Below, in pieces: positions 1 through 7,789 of a stretch of 17,310 nucleotides of DNA (position 1 is the stretch's first letter; every line of letters begins with the position of its first letter). The DNA lies in NCBI GenBank assembly GCA_039807445.1, contig JBDHRG010000069.1, forward strand, positions 1 to 17,310, given 5' to 3'. The DNA is from JBDHRG01 sp039807445. Lineage in GTDB: Bacteria > Pseudomonadota > Gammaproteobacteria > Competibacterales > Competibacteraceae. The position numbers were made by a program, and so were the translations under genes. Under the pieces are notes generated by a model. That model was not told the origin of the DNA and did not search any database. It saw nothing but the letters and a program-made list of their open reading frames with translations.

Positions 1-90
1 GGGTTCGGGCGCCGGCGGGATCGGCGCGGTGCTCGGCAGTGGCTGGAGCGGAGCCGCCGGCTCGGCGACCGTCTTCACGCTGGAAATCAT
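1..90 (-). CDS. Partial Pro/Ala-rich N-terminus of an unknown gene, cut by window edge
   Basis: An open frame of 30 codons runs from an ATG at 88-90 off the left edge. It starts MISSVKTVAEPAAPLQPLP and continues Pro/Ala-rich with no stop. On this strand an AGGGGG ribosome-binding site sits about 5 nt upstream of the ATG, which is the main reason to believe it. It has no hydrophobic signal peptide in the visible part and no recognisable domain. It would be divergent from the amino-acid transporter operon. The function is unknown, and the piece is too short to exclude a chance frame in GC-rich DNA. Confidence 0.35.
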   Translation of the reverse strand, partial: MISSVKTVAEPAAPLQPLPSTAPIPPAPEP

Positions 91-297
91 TCGTTCCCCC
101 TGGAATGCCGCTGTGGACGGGAGCGCCGCATCGGCGCCGCGCGGTTCGGCCGCGCCATGGACGTAACAGTAGGCGAAATCGAGGTGATAAATCGACGGCG
201 GCGGCGCCTGCCCGAGCGGGCGACGATCGCCGGCTGCGGCCGGGGCGCGTGCTACAGTGCTTCGGGTGTCAGTGACCGACGTGGAGAACCGAGCCGG
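91..297. promoter_or_regulatory. Divergent intergenic region upstream of the aap operon
   Basis: About 200 nt separates the putative left-edge gene from aapJ and should hold the aap promoter. It is somewhat richer in A/T around 170-195, where aaatcga occurs twice about 11 nt apart. A TACAGT at 253-258 resembles a -10 hexamer, but no convincing -35 lies at the right distance. No operator could be assigned. The in-frame ATG at 157 belongs to this region and has no signal-peptide logic, so it is not used as the aapJ start. Confidence 0.25.
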
Positions 298-1323
298 ATG
301 AAGACCCCGATCACCGTGCTCGCCGCCGCCGCGAGCCTCGCCGCGCTGGCCGCGGCTCCCGCCGCGCACGCCGGCGACACCTTCGACGCCGTCAAGAAGC
401 GCGGTGTGTTGCGCTGCGGAGTCAACGTCAGCGTGCCCGGCTTCTCCAGCCCCGACAGCCAGGGGCGCTGGGCCGGGCTCGACGTCGACGTCTGCCGTGC
501 GGTCGCCGCCGCGACCTTCGGCGACGCCGCCAAGGTCGAGTTCGTGCCGCTGAACGCGCAGCAGCGCTTCGCCGCGCTGCAGTCGGGCGAGATCGACATG
601 CTCGCGCGCAACACCACCTGGACGCTGAGCCGCGATGCCGGCCTCAAGCTCGCCTTCGGCCCGGTGGTGTTCTACGACGGCCAGGGCTTCATGGTCGCCA
701 GGGCGCTGGGCGTCAACAGCGCCAAGCAGCTCAACGGTGCCACCGTCTGCGTGCAGAGCGGCACCAGCACCGAGCAGGTGGTCGCCGACTTCTTCCGCGC
801 GCACGCCATGAGCTTCAAGCCCGTGGTGATGGACAACTTCGACGAGCTGAACAAGGCCTTCTTCGCCGGGCGCTGCGACGCCTACACCACCGACCGCTCG
901 GGGCTGGCCTCGATCCGCAAGACCATGGCCGGCCAGCCCGACGACTACCTGATCCTGCCCGAAACCATCTCCAAGGAGCCGCTGGCGCCGGCGGTACGCC
1001 ACGGCGACCCGGAATGGCACGACGTGGTGTTCTGGGCCACCACGGCCACCGTCGAGGCCGAGGAGCTGGGGCTGACCGCGACCAACGTCGCCGAGCGGCG
1101 CGACCAGAGCGAAGACCCGGCGGTCAAGCGCCTGCTCGGCCGCACCCCGGGGCTGGGCCAGGCGCTCGGGCTGTCCGAGGACTGGGCCTTCAACGTCATC
1201 CGCCAGGTCGGCAACTACGGCGAAATCTACGCCCGCAACATCCAGGGCCCGCTCGGCCTCGACCGCGGTCCGAACGCGCTGTGGACCCAGGGCGGGCTGC
1301 TGTACGCGATCCCGGCGCGCTGA
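298..1323 (+). CDS. aapJ: General L-amino-acid ABC transporter, periplasmic binding protein AapJ
   Basis: A 341-aa protein that captures amino acids in the periplasm and delivers them to the AapQ/AapM permease. Residues 1 to about 23 form a typical Sec signal peptide (short basic start, Ala/Leu core, AHA cleavage site before GD). The mature part begins with the family pattern DAVKKRGVLRCGV, followed by GLDVDVCRAVAAATFGD, the RFAALQSGEIDMLARNTTWT ligand-binding region and CVQSGTST. The C-terminus (VGNYGEIYARN...GLDRGPNALW) is characteristic of AapJ rather than of single-amino-acid binding proteins. The length matches the family (about 340). ATG 298 is chosen because it gives the signal peptide and has GGAG 11 nt upstream; an in-frame ATG at 157 would bury the signal. 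It is first gene of an operon with aapQ and aapM. The family assignment is strong; the exact substrate range is inferred. Confidence 0.93.
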   Translation: MKTPITVLAAAASLAALAAAPAAHAGDTFDAVKKRGVLRCGVNVSVPGFSSPDSQGRWAGLDVDVCRAVAAATFGDAAKVEFVPLNAQQRFAALQSGEIDMLARNTTWTLSRDAGLKLAFGPVVFYDGQGFMVARALGVNSAKQLNGATVCVQSGTSTEQVVADFFRAHAMSFKPVVMDNFDELNKAFFAGRCDAYTTDRSGLASIRKTMAGQPDDYLILPETISKEPLAPAVRHGDPEWHDVVFWATTATVEAEELGLTATNVAERRDQSEDPAVKRLLGRTPGLGQALGLSEDWAFNVIRQVGNYGEIYARNIQGPLGLDRGPNALWTQGGLLYAIPAR

Positions 1324-1332
1324 ACCGCGCCG

Positions 1333-2481
1333 ATGCCGGCCCGTCACCGCAGCTACCCGTGGCGGCCGTCGCCGGTGTCGGCCTGCGTGCGCCAGGCGTT
1401 GCTGCTCGCGCTGGTGCTCGGCGGGCTCGCCTGGTTCGGGCACAACGCCGCGCTGAAGCTCGCCGAGCAGGGCGTCAGCGGCGGCTTTGCCTTCCTCGGC
1501 CGCGAGGCCGGCTTCGCGATCGCCGAAAGCCCGCTGGCCTACGGCCCCGGCGACAGCTACCTGCGCGCGCTGGCCGTGGGGCTGCTGAACACGCTCAAGG
1601 TCGCCGCGCCGGCGCTGCTCGGCGCGACGCTGCTCGGCACGCTGGTCGGCATCGGCTTGCGCGCGCGCAACCGCCTCGCCGCACGCCTGGCGCGCGCCTA
1701 CGTCGAGGCGCTGCGCAACGTGCCGCTGCTGCTGCAGCTGTTCCTCTGGTATGCGCTGCTGACCGAAGCCCTGCCGCCGCCGCGCCAGGCCTGGCAGCCG
1801 CTGCCGGGCGTGTTCCTGTCCGGACGCGGGCTGTTCCTGCCGGCACCGGGCGCACACCCGGCCTGGGCCGCGGCCGGCTGGGGGCTGCTGGCCGGACTCG
1901 CCGCGGCGCTGCCCGCCGGGCGGTGGCGGCGCGGGCGGCGCGGGCGCGGTGTGGCGATGGTCGCGCTCGTGCTGGCGCCGCCGCTCGCCGCCTGGCTCGC
2001 CGCCGGCGGCCTCGGCGCCTGGACGCTGCCCGCGCTGAGCGGCTTCAACTTCGTCGGCGGGCTGGTGCTGAGCCCGGAGTTCGCCGCGCTCGGGCTGGGG
2101 CTGACGCTGTACTCGGCGAGCTACATCGCCGAGATCGTCCGCGCCGGGCTCGACGCGGTGCCCGCCGGCCAGCGCGAAGCGGCCGCCGCGCTGGGGCTGA
2201 AACCCGGGCAGGCGCTGCGCCTGGTGGTGCTGCCGCAGGCGCTGCGCGTGATCGTGCCGCCGCTCGCCGGGCAGTACCTGAGCCTGGTCAAGAACAGTTC
2301 GCTCGCGGTCGCGATCGGCTACCCCGACCTGGTCTCGGTCGCCAACACCGCGATCAACCAGACCGGGCATGCGATCGAGGGCGTGGCGATCATCATGGCC
2401 GCCTACCTGAGCGTCAGCCTCGCCGTCGCGGCGCTGATGGAGGTCTACAACCGCCGCGTCGCGCTGCGGGGGCAGGCGTGA
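1333..2481 (+). CDS. aapQ: General L-amino-acid ABC transporter, inner-membrane permease AapQ
   Basis: A 382-aa His/Glu/Gln-type permease subunit of the Aap transporter. An N-terminal membrane segment (about residues 17-36) is followed by the permease domain, which contains ALRNVPLLLQLFLWYALL. A family-typical insertion of hydrophobic and Arg-rich stretches lies between about residues 150 and 235. The cytoplasmic EAA loop is clear (EIVRAGLDAVPAGQREAAAALGL, then LVVLPQALRVIVPPL), where the ATPase docks. It starts 9 nt after aapJ with no strong Shine-Dalgarno, suggesting coupled translation. Its stop overlaps the aapM start by 4 nt (GTGA). It should pair with AapM as a heterodimer. Confidence 0.92.
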   Translation: MPARHRSYPWRPSPVSACVRQALLLALVLGGLAWFGHNAALKLAEQGVSGGFAFLGREAGFAIAESPLAYGPGDSYLRALAVGLLNTLKVAAPALLGATLLGTLVGIGLRARNRLAARLARAYVEALRNVPLLLQLFLWYALLTEALPPPRQAWQPLPGVFLSGRGLFLPAPGAHPAWAAAGWGLLAGLAAALPAGRWRRGRRGRGVAMVALVLAPPLAAWLAAGGLGAWTLPALSGFNFVGGLVLSPEFAALGLGLTLYSASYIAEIVRAGLDAVPAGQREAAAALGLKPGQALRLVVLPQALRVIVPPLAGQYLSLVKNSSLAVAIGYPDLVSVANTAINQTGHAIEGVAIIMAAYLSVSLAVAALMEVYNRRVALRGQA

Positions 2482-3488
2482 GCGGCGGGGGCTGGCGCGG
2501 GCGCTGGTTCGCCAGCCCGCGCGAGGCGACGCTGTCGCTGGTGCTGCTCGGGCTGCTCGCCTGGACGCTGCCGGGTCTGCTGCGCTGGGCGCTGTGGGAT
2601 GCCCGCTGGGGCGGCGACGCCGAGGCTTGCCGCGCCGCGGTCGGCGCGTGCTGGGCCTTCGTCGGCGAGAAATGGCGGCTGATCCTGTTCGGGCTGTATC
2701 CGCCCGGCGAGCAGTGGCGTCCGGCGCTGGCGATGGGGCTGCTCGCCGCCGTGGCCGCCGCCGCGGTCTGGCGGCGCCGGCCGCTGTGGGGGGCGTGGGC
2801 CGCGGTGCTCGCGCTCGATGCCTGGCTGCTCGCCGGCGGCGCCGGGCTGGCGCCGGTGCCGGTGTCGCGCTGGGGTGGCTTGCCGCTGACGCTGCTGCTG
2901 ACCGTGATCGGGCTGGCGGGCGCCTTTCCGCTGGCGCTGGTGCTCGCGCTCGGCCGGCGCTCGCCGCTGCCGGTGGTGCGGCTGCTCGCGACCGGCTACG
3001 TCGAGCTGATCCGCGGCGTGCCGCTGGTCAGCGTGCTGTTCATGGCCTCGACGATGTTCCCGCTGCTGCTGCCGCCCGGCTTCGGCCTCGACAAGCTGGC
3101 GCGCGCGCAGCTCGCGCTGGTGCTGTTCGTCGCCGCCTACCTGGCCGAGGCGATCCGCGGCGGGCTGCAGGCGATCCCCGACGGCCAGTACGAAGCCGCC
3201 GCCGCGCTGGGGCTGGGCGAGCGCCGCGCGCTCGCGACCGTGATCCTGCCGCAGGCGCTGCGCGCGAGCCTGCCGGCGATCACCGGCATCGCGATCGGCA
3301 CCTTCAAGGACACCTCGCTGGTGCTGATCATCGGCCTGTTCGACCTGATGACCGCCACCCGCGCCGCGCTCGGCGACCCGCGCTGGCTCGGCTTCTCGGC
3401 CGAAGCCTATCTGTTCGCCGGCAGCATCTACGGCGTGCTGTCGTGGGCGCTGTCGCGCGCCGGACGGCGGCTGGAGGAGCGGGGTTGA
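2478..3488 (+). CDS. aapM: General L-amino-acid ABC transporter, inner-membrane permease AapM
   Basis: A 336-aa partner permease of AapQ. It starts at a GTG that overlaps the aapQ stop (GTGA). Several hydrophobic segments fill the N-terminal half. The BPD_transp_1-type permease part starts near PLTLLLTVIGLAGAF and includes YVELIRGVPLVSVLFMAS. The EAA loop (YLAEAIRGGLQAIPDGQYEAAAALGL, then VILPQALRASLPAI) and IGTFKDTSLVLIIGLFDL are typical of AapM. The usual next gene, the ATPase aapP, is absent: the following gene is a converging phaC whose stop lies 46 nt away. Confidence 0.92.
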   Translation: MSGGGWRGRWFASPREATLSLVLLGLLAWTLPGLLRWALWDARWGGDAEACRAAVGACWAFVGEKWRLILFGLYPPGEQWRPALAMGLLAAVAAAAVWRRRPLWGAWAAVLALDAWLLAGGAGLAPVPVSRWGGLPLTLLLTVIGLAGAFPLALVLALGRRSPLPVVRLLATGYVELIRGVPLVSVLFMASTMFPLLLPPGFGLDKLARAQLALVLFVAAYLAEAIRGGLQAIPDGQYEAAAALGLGERRALATVILPQALRASLPAITGIAIGTFKDTSLVLIIGLFDLMTATRAALGDPRWLGFSAEAYLFAGSIYGVLSWALSRAGRRLEERG

Positions 3489-3534
3489 TCCCGGATGCTC
3501 CCGTCGGCGTTCGAGCCTCGTCCCGTGCCGGTGC

Positions 3535-5277
3535 TCAGGGTTGCAGCACGTACGTGCCCGGCGCATCGCCGAGCGGCGGGTAGCCCCGATCGGGCGCGCC
3601 GAGCTCCGGCGCCTGCGCGCGGCCCGAGGCGTGCGCCGCCAGCCAGGCCTGCCATTCGGGCCACCACGAGCCTTGCCGGACCGGCGTGTTCGCGAGCCAG
3701 GTCTCGGCGTCGAGGTAGCAGCACTCACCCTCGCGCTTGGTCGCGATGCGGTAGCGGCGGCCGGGGCGGCCCGGTTCGCTGACGATGCCGGCGTTGTGGC
3801 CGCCGCTGCTCAGCAGGAAGGTGACGTCGGTGTCCGACAGCAGGTTGATCTTGTAGACCGAGCGCCACGGTGCGACGTGGTCGCGCTCGGTACCGACGGC
3901 GAAGATCGGCACGCGGATGTCGGTGATCGCGATCGATCGGCCGTCGACCTCGTAACGGCCGTGCGCGAAGTCGTTGTCGAGGAACAGGTGGCGCAGGTAT
4001 TCGGCGTGCATGCGGTACGGCATGCGCGTGGCATCGGCGTTCCACGCCATCAGCGCGCTCATCGGCTGGCGCCGGCCGAGCAGGTAGTCGCGCACCAGCC
4101 GCGACCAGATCAGGTCGTTCGAGCGCAGCAGCTGGAAGGCGCCGGCCATCTGGCCGGTGTCGAGGTAGCCCTGCGACCACATCATGTCCTCGAGATAGGT
4201 GAGCTGGCTCTCGTCGATGAACAGCATCAGTTCGCCGGCTTCGTCGAAGTCGGTCTGCGCGGCCAGCAGCGTCAGGCTCTGCAGGCCCGCGTCGTCGGTG
4301 CCGCGCATCGCGGCCGCGGCGAGCGCGAGCAGCGTGCCGCCGAGGCAGTAGCCGACCGCGTGCACACGCCGCTGCGGCACGATGGCCCGGATCGCTTCGA
4401 GCGCCGCCGTCACGCCGAGCCGGCGGTAGTCGTCCATGCCCAGATCCCGGTCCTCCTCGGTCGGGTTCTTCCACGAAACCATGAACACGGTGTGGCCGTG
4501 GTCGCGCAGGTACTTGACCAGCGAGTCGTGCGGCGTGAGGTCGAGCACGTAGTACTTCATGATCCAGGCCGGCACGATCAGCACCGGCTCGGCGTGGACC
4601 TGCGCGGTGCTCGGGGCGTACTGGATCAGCTCGATCAGGCGGTTGCGGAGCACGACCTTGCCCGGCGTCGCGGCGACGTCGCGCCCGAGCGCGAAGGTGT
4701 CGGCGCCGACCGGCTTGTCGCCGCGGCGGGCGCGCTGCGCGTCTTCGACGGCGTTGCACAAGCCGCGCACCAGGTTGGCGCCGCCTTCCTCGAGCGTCGC
4801 CCGGATCACCTCCGGATTGGTCGGCGGGAAGTTCGACGGCGAGAACACGTCCAGCCACTGGCGTGCCGTGAACCAGACCACCTCTTCGTGGTGCCGCGAG
4901 ACGCCGCGCACGCCGGTGGTGGCCGCCCACCACCACTGCTGCGCCAGCAGGAAACCCTGGTGCAGCAGGTCGTACGGCCAGGCATTCCACTCGGGCGCGG
5001 CGAAGCGCGTGTCTTGCGGCAGCGGGGCGATGCACGGCGCGAGCGTCGGGTCGAGCGCCTTGCCGCAGGCGTAGGTCGCCAGGCGCAGCGCCTTGCGCGC
5101 CGCCTTGCCCGTCAGCTCGAGCCGCTTCTCGGGCGCGATGGCGAGGTGGAACAGCCAGTCGGCACAGGCCAGCAGCAGCGCCGCCGGCGAGATTCCGGCG
5201 GTGGCGCGCGCCATCGCGGCGTGGACCATGCGGTCCAGCGGGTAATCGTGCGCAGCTTCCACGGTAACGTCGCTCAA
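3535..5277 (-). CDS. phaC: Poly(3-hydroxyalkanoate) synthase (class I-like PhaC)
   Basis: A 580-aa polymerase that joins (R)-3-hydroxyacyl-CoA units into PHA at the granule surface. An N-terminal PhaC domain (WNAWPYDLLHQGFLLAQQWW, then SPSNFPPTNPEV) precedes an alpha/beta-hydrolase core. The lipase-like box is GYCLGG with the nucleophile C311. D466 (TERDHVAPW) and H494 (SSGGHNAGI) complete the expected Cys-Asp-His triad. PAWIMKYYVLDLTPHDSLVKY and HTVFMVSWKNP are PHA synthase signatures. Length fits class I (about 590). The TTG at 5277 is chosen because GGGAGAG lies 5 nt upstream and the inferred promoter start is about 26 nt upstream; GTG at 5262 is the alternative. It lies after the phosphorylase/PRPP-synthetase-like operon, with its own FNR-like promoter. 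No phaA, phaB or phaR is visible in the window. Confidence 0.93.
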   Translation of the reverse strand: MSDVTVEAAHDYPLDRMVHAAMARATAGISPAALLLACADWLFHLAIAPEKRLELTGKAARKALRLATYACGKALDPTLAPCIAPLPQDTRFAAPEWNAWPYDLLHQGFLLAQQWWWAATTGVRGVSRHHEEVVWFTARQWLDVFSPSNFPPTNPEVIRATLEEGGANLVRGLCNAVEDAQRARRGDKPVGADTFALGRDVAATPGKVVLRNRLIELIQYAPSTAQVHAEPVLIVPAWIMKYYVLDLTPHDSLVKYLRDHGHTVFMVSWKNPTEEDRDLGMDDYRRLGVTAALEAIRAIVPQRRVHAVGYCLGGTLLALAAAAMRGTDDAGLQSLTLLAAQTDFDEAGELMLFIDESQLTYLEDMMWSQGYLDTGQMAGAFQLLRSNDLIWSRLVRDYLLGRRQPMSALMAWNADATRMPYRMHAEYLRHLFLDNDFAHGRYEVDGRSIAITDIRVPIFAVGTERDHVAPWRSVYKINLLSDTDVTFLLSSGGHNAGIVSEPGRPGRRYRIATKREGECCYLDAETWLANTPVRQGSWWPEWQAWLAAHASGRAQAPELGAPDRGYPPLGDAPGTYVLQP

Positions 5278-5309
5278 CGTGTCTCTCCCGGTGCCTGCCC
5301 GCCTCGGCA

Positions 5310-5351
5310 TTTGTAGCCGTTTCGCGGCGCAGGCCGCGTGACGCGGATCAA
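5310..5351 (-). promoter_or_regulatory. FNR/ANR-type promoter of phaC
   Basis: Read on the - strand, TTGATCCGCGTCAC (5351-5338) matches the FNR consensus TTGAT-N4-ATCAA at 8 of 10 positions, with a perfect left half-site. A -10-like TACAAA occupies 5315-5310. If the site is centred at -41.5 (class II activation), the start falls near 5303 and the -10 falls exactly where TACAAA is. A perfect 6-bp inverted repeat (5323-5328 with 5333-5338) lies between the two. The site sits just after the stop of the PRPP-synthetase-like gene. The spacing is seen; binding by FNR/ANR is inferred. Confidence 0.5.
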
Positions 5352-5363
5352 TTCCACGCAGCG

Positions 5364-6260
5364 TCAGGCGCCGCGCAGCATGGCCTCGACCGCTGGCAGC
5401 AACACCGCGGCGACCTCGAAGGCGTTGCTCGGGTGCGGCACGGTGTTGCTGGTCGCGACGCGGGCGGCACCGGCGGCCAGCAGTTCGCGGTAGGCGTCGC
5501 CGGCGAAGACGCCGTGCACGGCGACGCACGCCGCCGGCGGCAGCCCCAGGCGGTGCAGTTGGGCGAGCGTCTCGATCAGCGTGTGCCCCGAGGCGATGAT
5601 GTCGTCGACCAGCACCGGCGTGTGGCCGTGCACCGCATCGCGGTCGGGCAGCGAGACTTCGACCTCGCGGTCGCCGAGCCTGCGCTTGTCGAGCACCAGC
5701 ACCGGCGCGCCGATCCGCGCGGCGGCTGCGTGCACCCACTGCGCGCTCTCGCTGTCCGGGCCGATCAGCACCGGGTCGGAGACGTTCGCGCCGATCCAGT
5801 CCGCGGCGAGCGGCATCGCCGAGACCGAGCGCACGGGGATCGTGAAGATCGCCTCGAGCGAAGCGTTGCGATGCAGGTGCGGGTCGACCGTCACCAGCCA
5901 GTCGAACACCGATGCCAGGAAACCGGCGAACAGCGGCGCGCTGACCGCCTCGCCGGGATGGAAGCGCGCATCCTGGCGCATGTACGCCAGATAGGGGGCG
6001 ACCAGCCCGACGCGGCGCGCGCCGAGCTCGCGCGCGGTGCGCGCGGCGAACAGCAGCGGCAGCGCCAGGCGGTCGGGGTCGCGCAGCGTGCAGACCAGCG
6101 CCAGCTCGCGCTCGCGGCAGTCGCCGCCGACGCCCACCAGCGATTCGCCGTCGGGGAAGTGGCGCCAGCGCAGCGTGCCGCACTCGGCGCCGAGCCCGGC
6201 GGCGAGCCGGGCGCACAGCGGCTCCATGCCGGGGAAGGCGAGCAGCCGCGGGGCACTCAT
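5364..6260 (-). CDS. Ribose-phosphate pyrophosphokinase-like protein (PRPP synthetase family)
   Basis: A 298-aa type I phosphoribosyltransferase-fold protein of the PRPP synthetase family (ribose 5-phosphate + ATP to PRPP + AMP). Visible landmarks are FPDGES (35-40), the ATP-loop region YMRQDARFHPGE (93-104, canonical YARQD), DPHLH (126-130, metal/ATP-binding His), LDKRR (190-194) and the PRPP-binding loop VDDIIASGHT (218-227). SNTVPHPSNAF lies near the C-terminus. It is slightly shorter than housekeeping Prs (about 315), and its loop reads ASGHT instead of the usual DTGGT, so it looks like a specialised paralogue. The start overlaps the stop of the upstream phosphorylase (ATGA), with GGAG 7 nt upstream, so both are co-translated. 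This suggests a joint role in PRPP or ribose-1,5-bisphosphate metabolism. The exact substrate is uncertain. Confidence 0.85.
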   Translation of the reverse strand: MSAPRLLAFPGMEPLCARLAAGLGAECGTLRWRHFPDGESLVGVGGDCRERELALVCTLRDPDRLALPLLFAARTARELGARRVGLVAPYLAYMRQDARFHPGEAVSAPLFAGFLASVFDWLVTVDPHLHRNASLEAIFTIPVRSVSAMPLAADWIGANVSDPVLIGPDSESAQWVHAAAARIGAPVLVLDKRRLGDREVEVSLPDRDAVHGHTPVLVDDIIASGHTLIETLAQLHRLGLPPAACVAVHGVFAGDAYRELLAAGAARVATSNTVPHPSNAFEVAAVLLPAVEAMLRGA

Positions 6261-7789
6261 GTCGGCTCTCCGACGACGACGATCTCGGGATGCTGGTGCA
6301 GGTAGCCGAGCGCATAGGCGAGCTCGCCGCGTGACTCGGCGTGCAGCGTCAGCAGCGGCGCACCGGCATCGAGCGGCTGACCGAGGTGGGCGTGGAGCTC
6401 GAGTCCGGCGGCCGGCGCGCGCGGAGCGCCGGCGAGCTTGGCCAGTCGCGCCAGCTTGCGGTTGTCGAAGGCTTGCAGCACGCCGCGCCGTGGCGCGTGT
6501 ACCTGGTGGCGCTCGCGCGAAGCCGGTGGCTCACGAAAACCGCCCTGCGCCGCGCAGATCGCCAGGAACTTGCGCCAGGCCGAGCCGTCGGCGAGCAGTT
6601 GTGCGGCACGCGCCCGGGCGCTGCCCGGTACGGCCGGTGGCGCGAGCTCGAGCACCTTGCCGGCGAGGTCGAGCGCGCGCTCGCGCAGGTCGGCTGGCGC
6701 GTCGGGCTCGCCGCGCAGCACCCGCAGCACGTCGCGCGCCTCGAGCGCCGGTCCGATGCCGCGGCCCACCGGCTGGCTGCCGTCGGACAGGTGGATCGTG
6801 ACCTCCAGGCCGAGCGCCCGGCCGACGGCGGTCAGCCGCGCGCCGAGCGCGCGCGCGGCTTCGACGCTGCGGACCTTGGCGGTGGGGCCGATCGGCAGGT
6901 CGAGCAGCACGTGGGTGACGCCGGCAGCGACCTTCTTCGACAGCACGCTGGCGGTGAGCTGCGCGTCGCTGTCGAAGTCCAGCGGACGCTCGACCTGGAT
7001 CAGCGCATCGTCGGCCGGACTCAGCGCCACGGCGCCGCCCCAGACCACGCAGCCGCCCTCGCGCTCGACCACGCGGCGCATCGCGGCGAGGTCGAGCTCG
7101 ACCGGCGCCAGCGTCGCCATCGCGTCGGCGGTGCCGGCCGGCGAGGTGATCGCGCGCGACGAGGTCTTGGGGATCAAGTGGCCGGCGGCGGCGACGATCG
7201 CGACGACGATCGGCGTGGTGCGGTTGCCGGGCAGCCCGCCGACGCAGTGCTTGTCGAGCACCAGGGCGCGGTCCCAGTGCAGGCGCTCGCCGGCGGCGAC
7301 CATCGCGCGCGTGAAGGCGACGTTCTCCTCGATGCCGAGGCGTTCGCCGGCGCAGGCGGTGACGAAGGCGGCGAGCTCGATGTCCGACAGGCGGCCGGCG
7401 ACCGCGTCGCGCATCAGGCACAGGTATTGCGCCTCGTCGAGCGTGCGGCCGTAGACCTTGGCGCGCAGCACGCTGAGCGATTCGGCCGGCGGCGGGTGGC
7501 CGAAGCTCGCGTACGTGCCTTCGACCGCGCCCAGCCGCCGCCAGGCGGCTTCCGACAAGCCGGCGCTGTCGCGGCCGAGCCACTCGTCGGTGACGACGTT
7601 CAGCGTCGCGACGATGCTGCGTCCCTGCGCGCTGACCTGCACGCGCGACTGCGCCTCGAAGCCCTCGGCCCGGCACACCGCACAGTCGCGGCGCATGTAG
7701 ACGACCGACTCCTGGTAGGTGTCGACGCCGATGCGCTGCAGCCGCAGCCGCGTGCGTGCGCCCGTCGGTTCGGTCACCTCGCGTGTCAT
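6257..7789 (-). CDS. AMP phosphorylase / putative thymidine phosphorylase (archaeal-type DeoA family)
   Basis: A 510-aa nucleoside(5'-monophosphate) phosphorylase of the long, archaeal-like type. An extra N-terminal domain (about 1-90) precedes the glycosyltransferase family 3 core. Core motifs are DKHCVGGLPGN (179-189) and KTSSRAITSPAGTADAM (208-224), the sugar/phosphate-binding signature, then GGCVVWGGAVALSPADD (245-261). These match archaeal AMP phosphorylases (AMP + Pi to adenine + ribose 1,5-bisphosphate), not E. coli DeoA, which has a DKHSTGGVGD-type loop. The N-terminal domain has a CxxC pair (C36, C39). GGGAGGAG stands 5 nt before the ATG. The ATG overlaps the upstream relic ORF by 1 nt (TGATG), and the stop overlaps the PRPP-synthetase-like start. 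The family is certain; AMP versus thymidine as substrate is not. Confidence 0.88.
   Translation of the reverse strand: MTREVTEPTGARTRLRLQRIGVDTYQESVVYMRRDCAVCRAEGFEAQSRVQVSAQGRSIVATLNVVTDEWLGRDSAGLSEAAWRRLGAVEGTYASFGHPPPAESLSVLRAKVYGRTLDEAQYLCLMRDAVAGRLSDIELAAFVTACAGERLGIEENVAFTRAMVAAGERLHWDRALVLDKHCVGGLPGNRTTPIVVAIVAAAGHLIPKTSSRAITSPAGTADAMATLAPVELDLAAMRRVVEREGGCVVWGGAVALSPADDALIQVERPLDFDSDAQLTASVLSKKVAAGVTHVLLDLPIGPTAKVRSVEAARALGARLTAVGRALGLEVTIHLSDGSQPVGRGIGPALEARDVLRVLRGEPDAPADLRERALDLAGKVLELAPPAVPGSARARAAQLLADGSAWRKFLAICAAQGGFREPPASRERHQVHAPRRGVLQAFDNRKLARLAKLAGAPRAPAAGLELHAHLGQPLDAGAPLLTLHAESRGELAYALGYLHQHPEIVVVGEPT

Noticed and set aside
1014..2480. Long upstream extension of the aapM frame (open from 1014), Arg/Ala-rich
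   Set aside because: It lies wholly inside aapJ and aapQ in another frame and has the low-complexity Arg/Ala/Pro composition of GC-rich shadow frames. The real start is the GTG at 2478.
5323..5338. Perfect 6-bp stem with 4-nt loop considered as a terminator after the PRPP-synthetase-like gene
   Set aside because: No U-tract follows and it lies inside the inferred phaC promoter. Short GC stems are common in DNA of this composition.
5278..6315. Frame continuing upstream of phaC through the PRPP-synthetase-like gene
   Set aside because: It is a shadow of the PRPP-synthetase-like gene. PHA synthase similarity begins after 5277, where a ribosome site and promoter precede the TTG.
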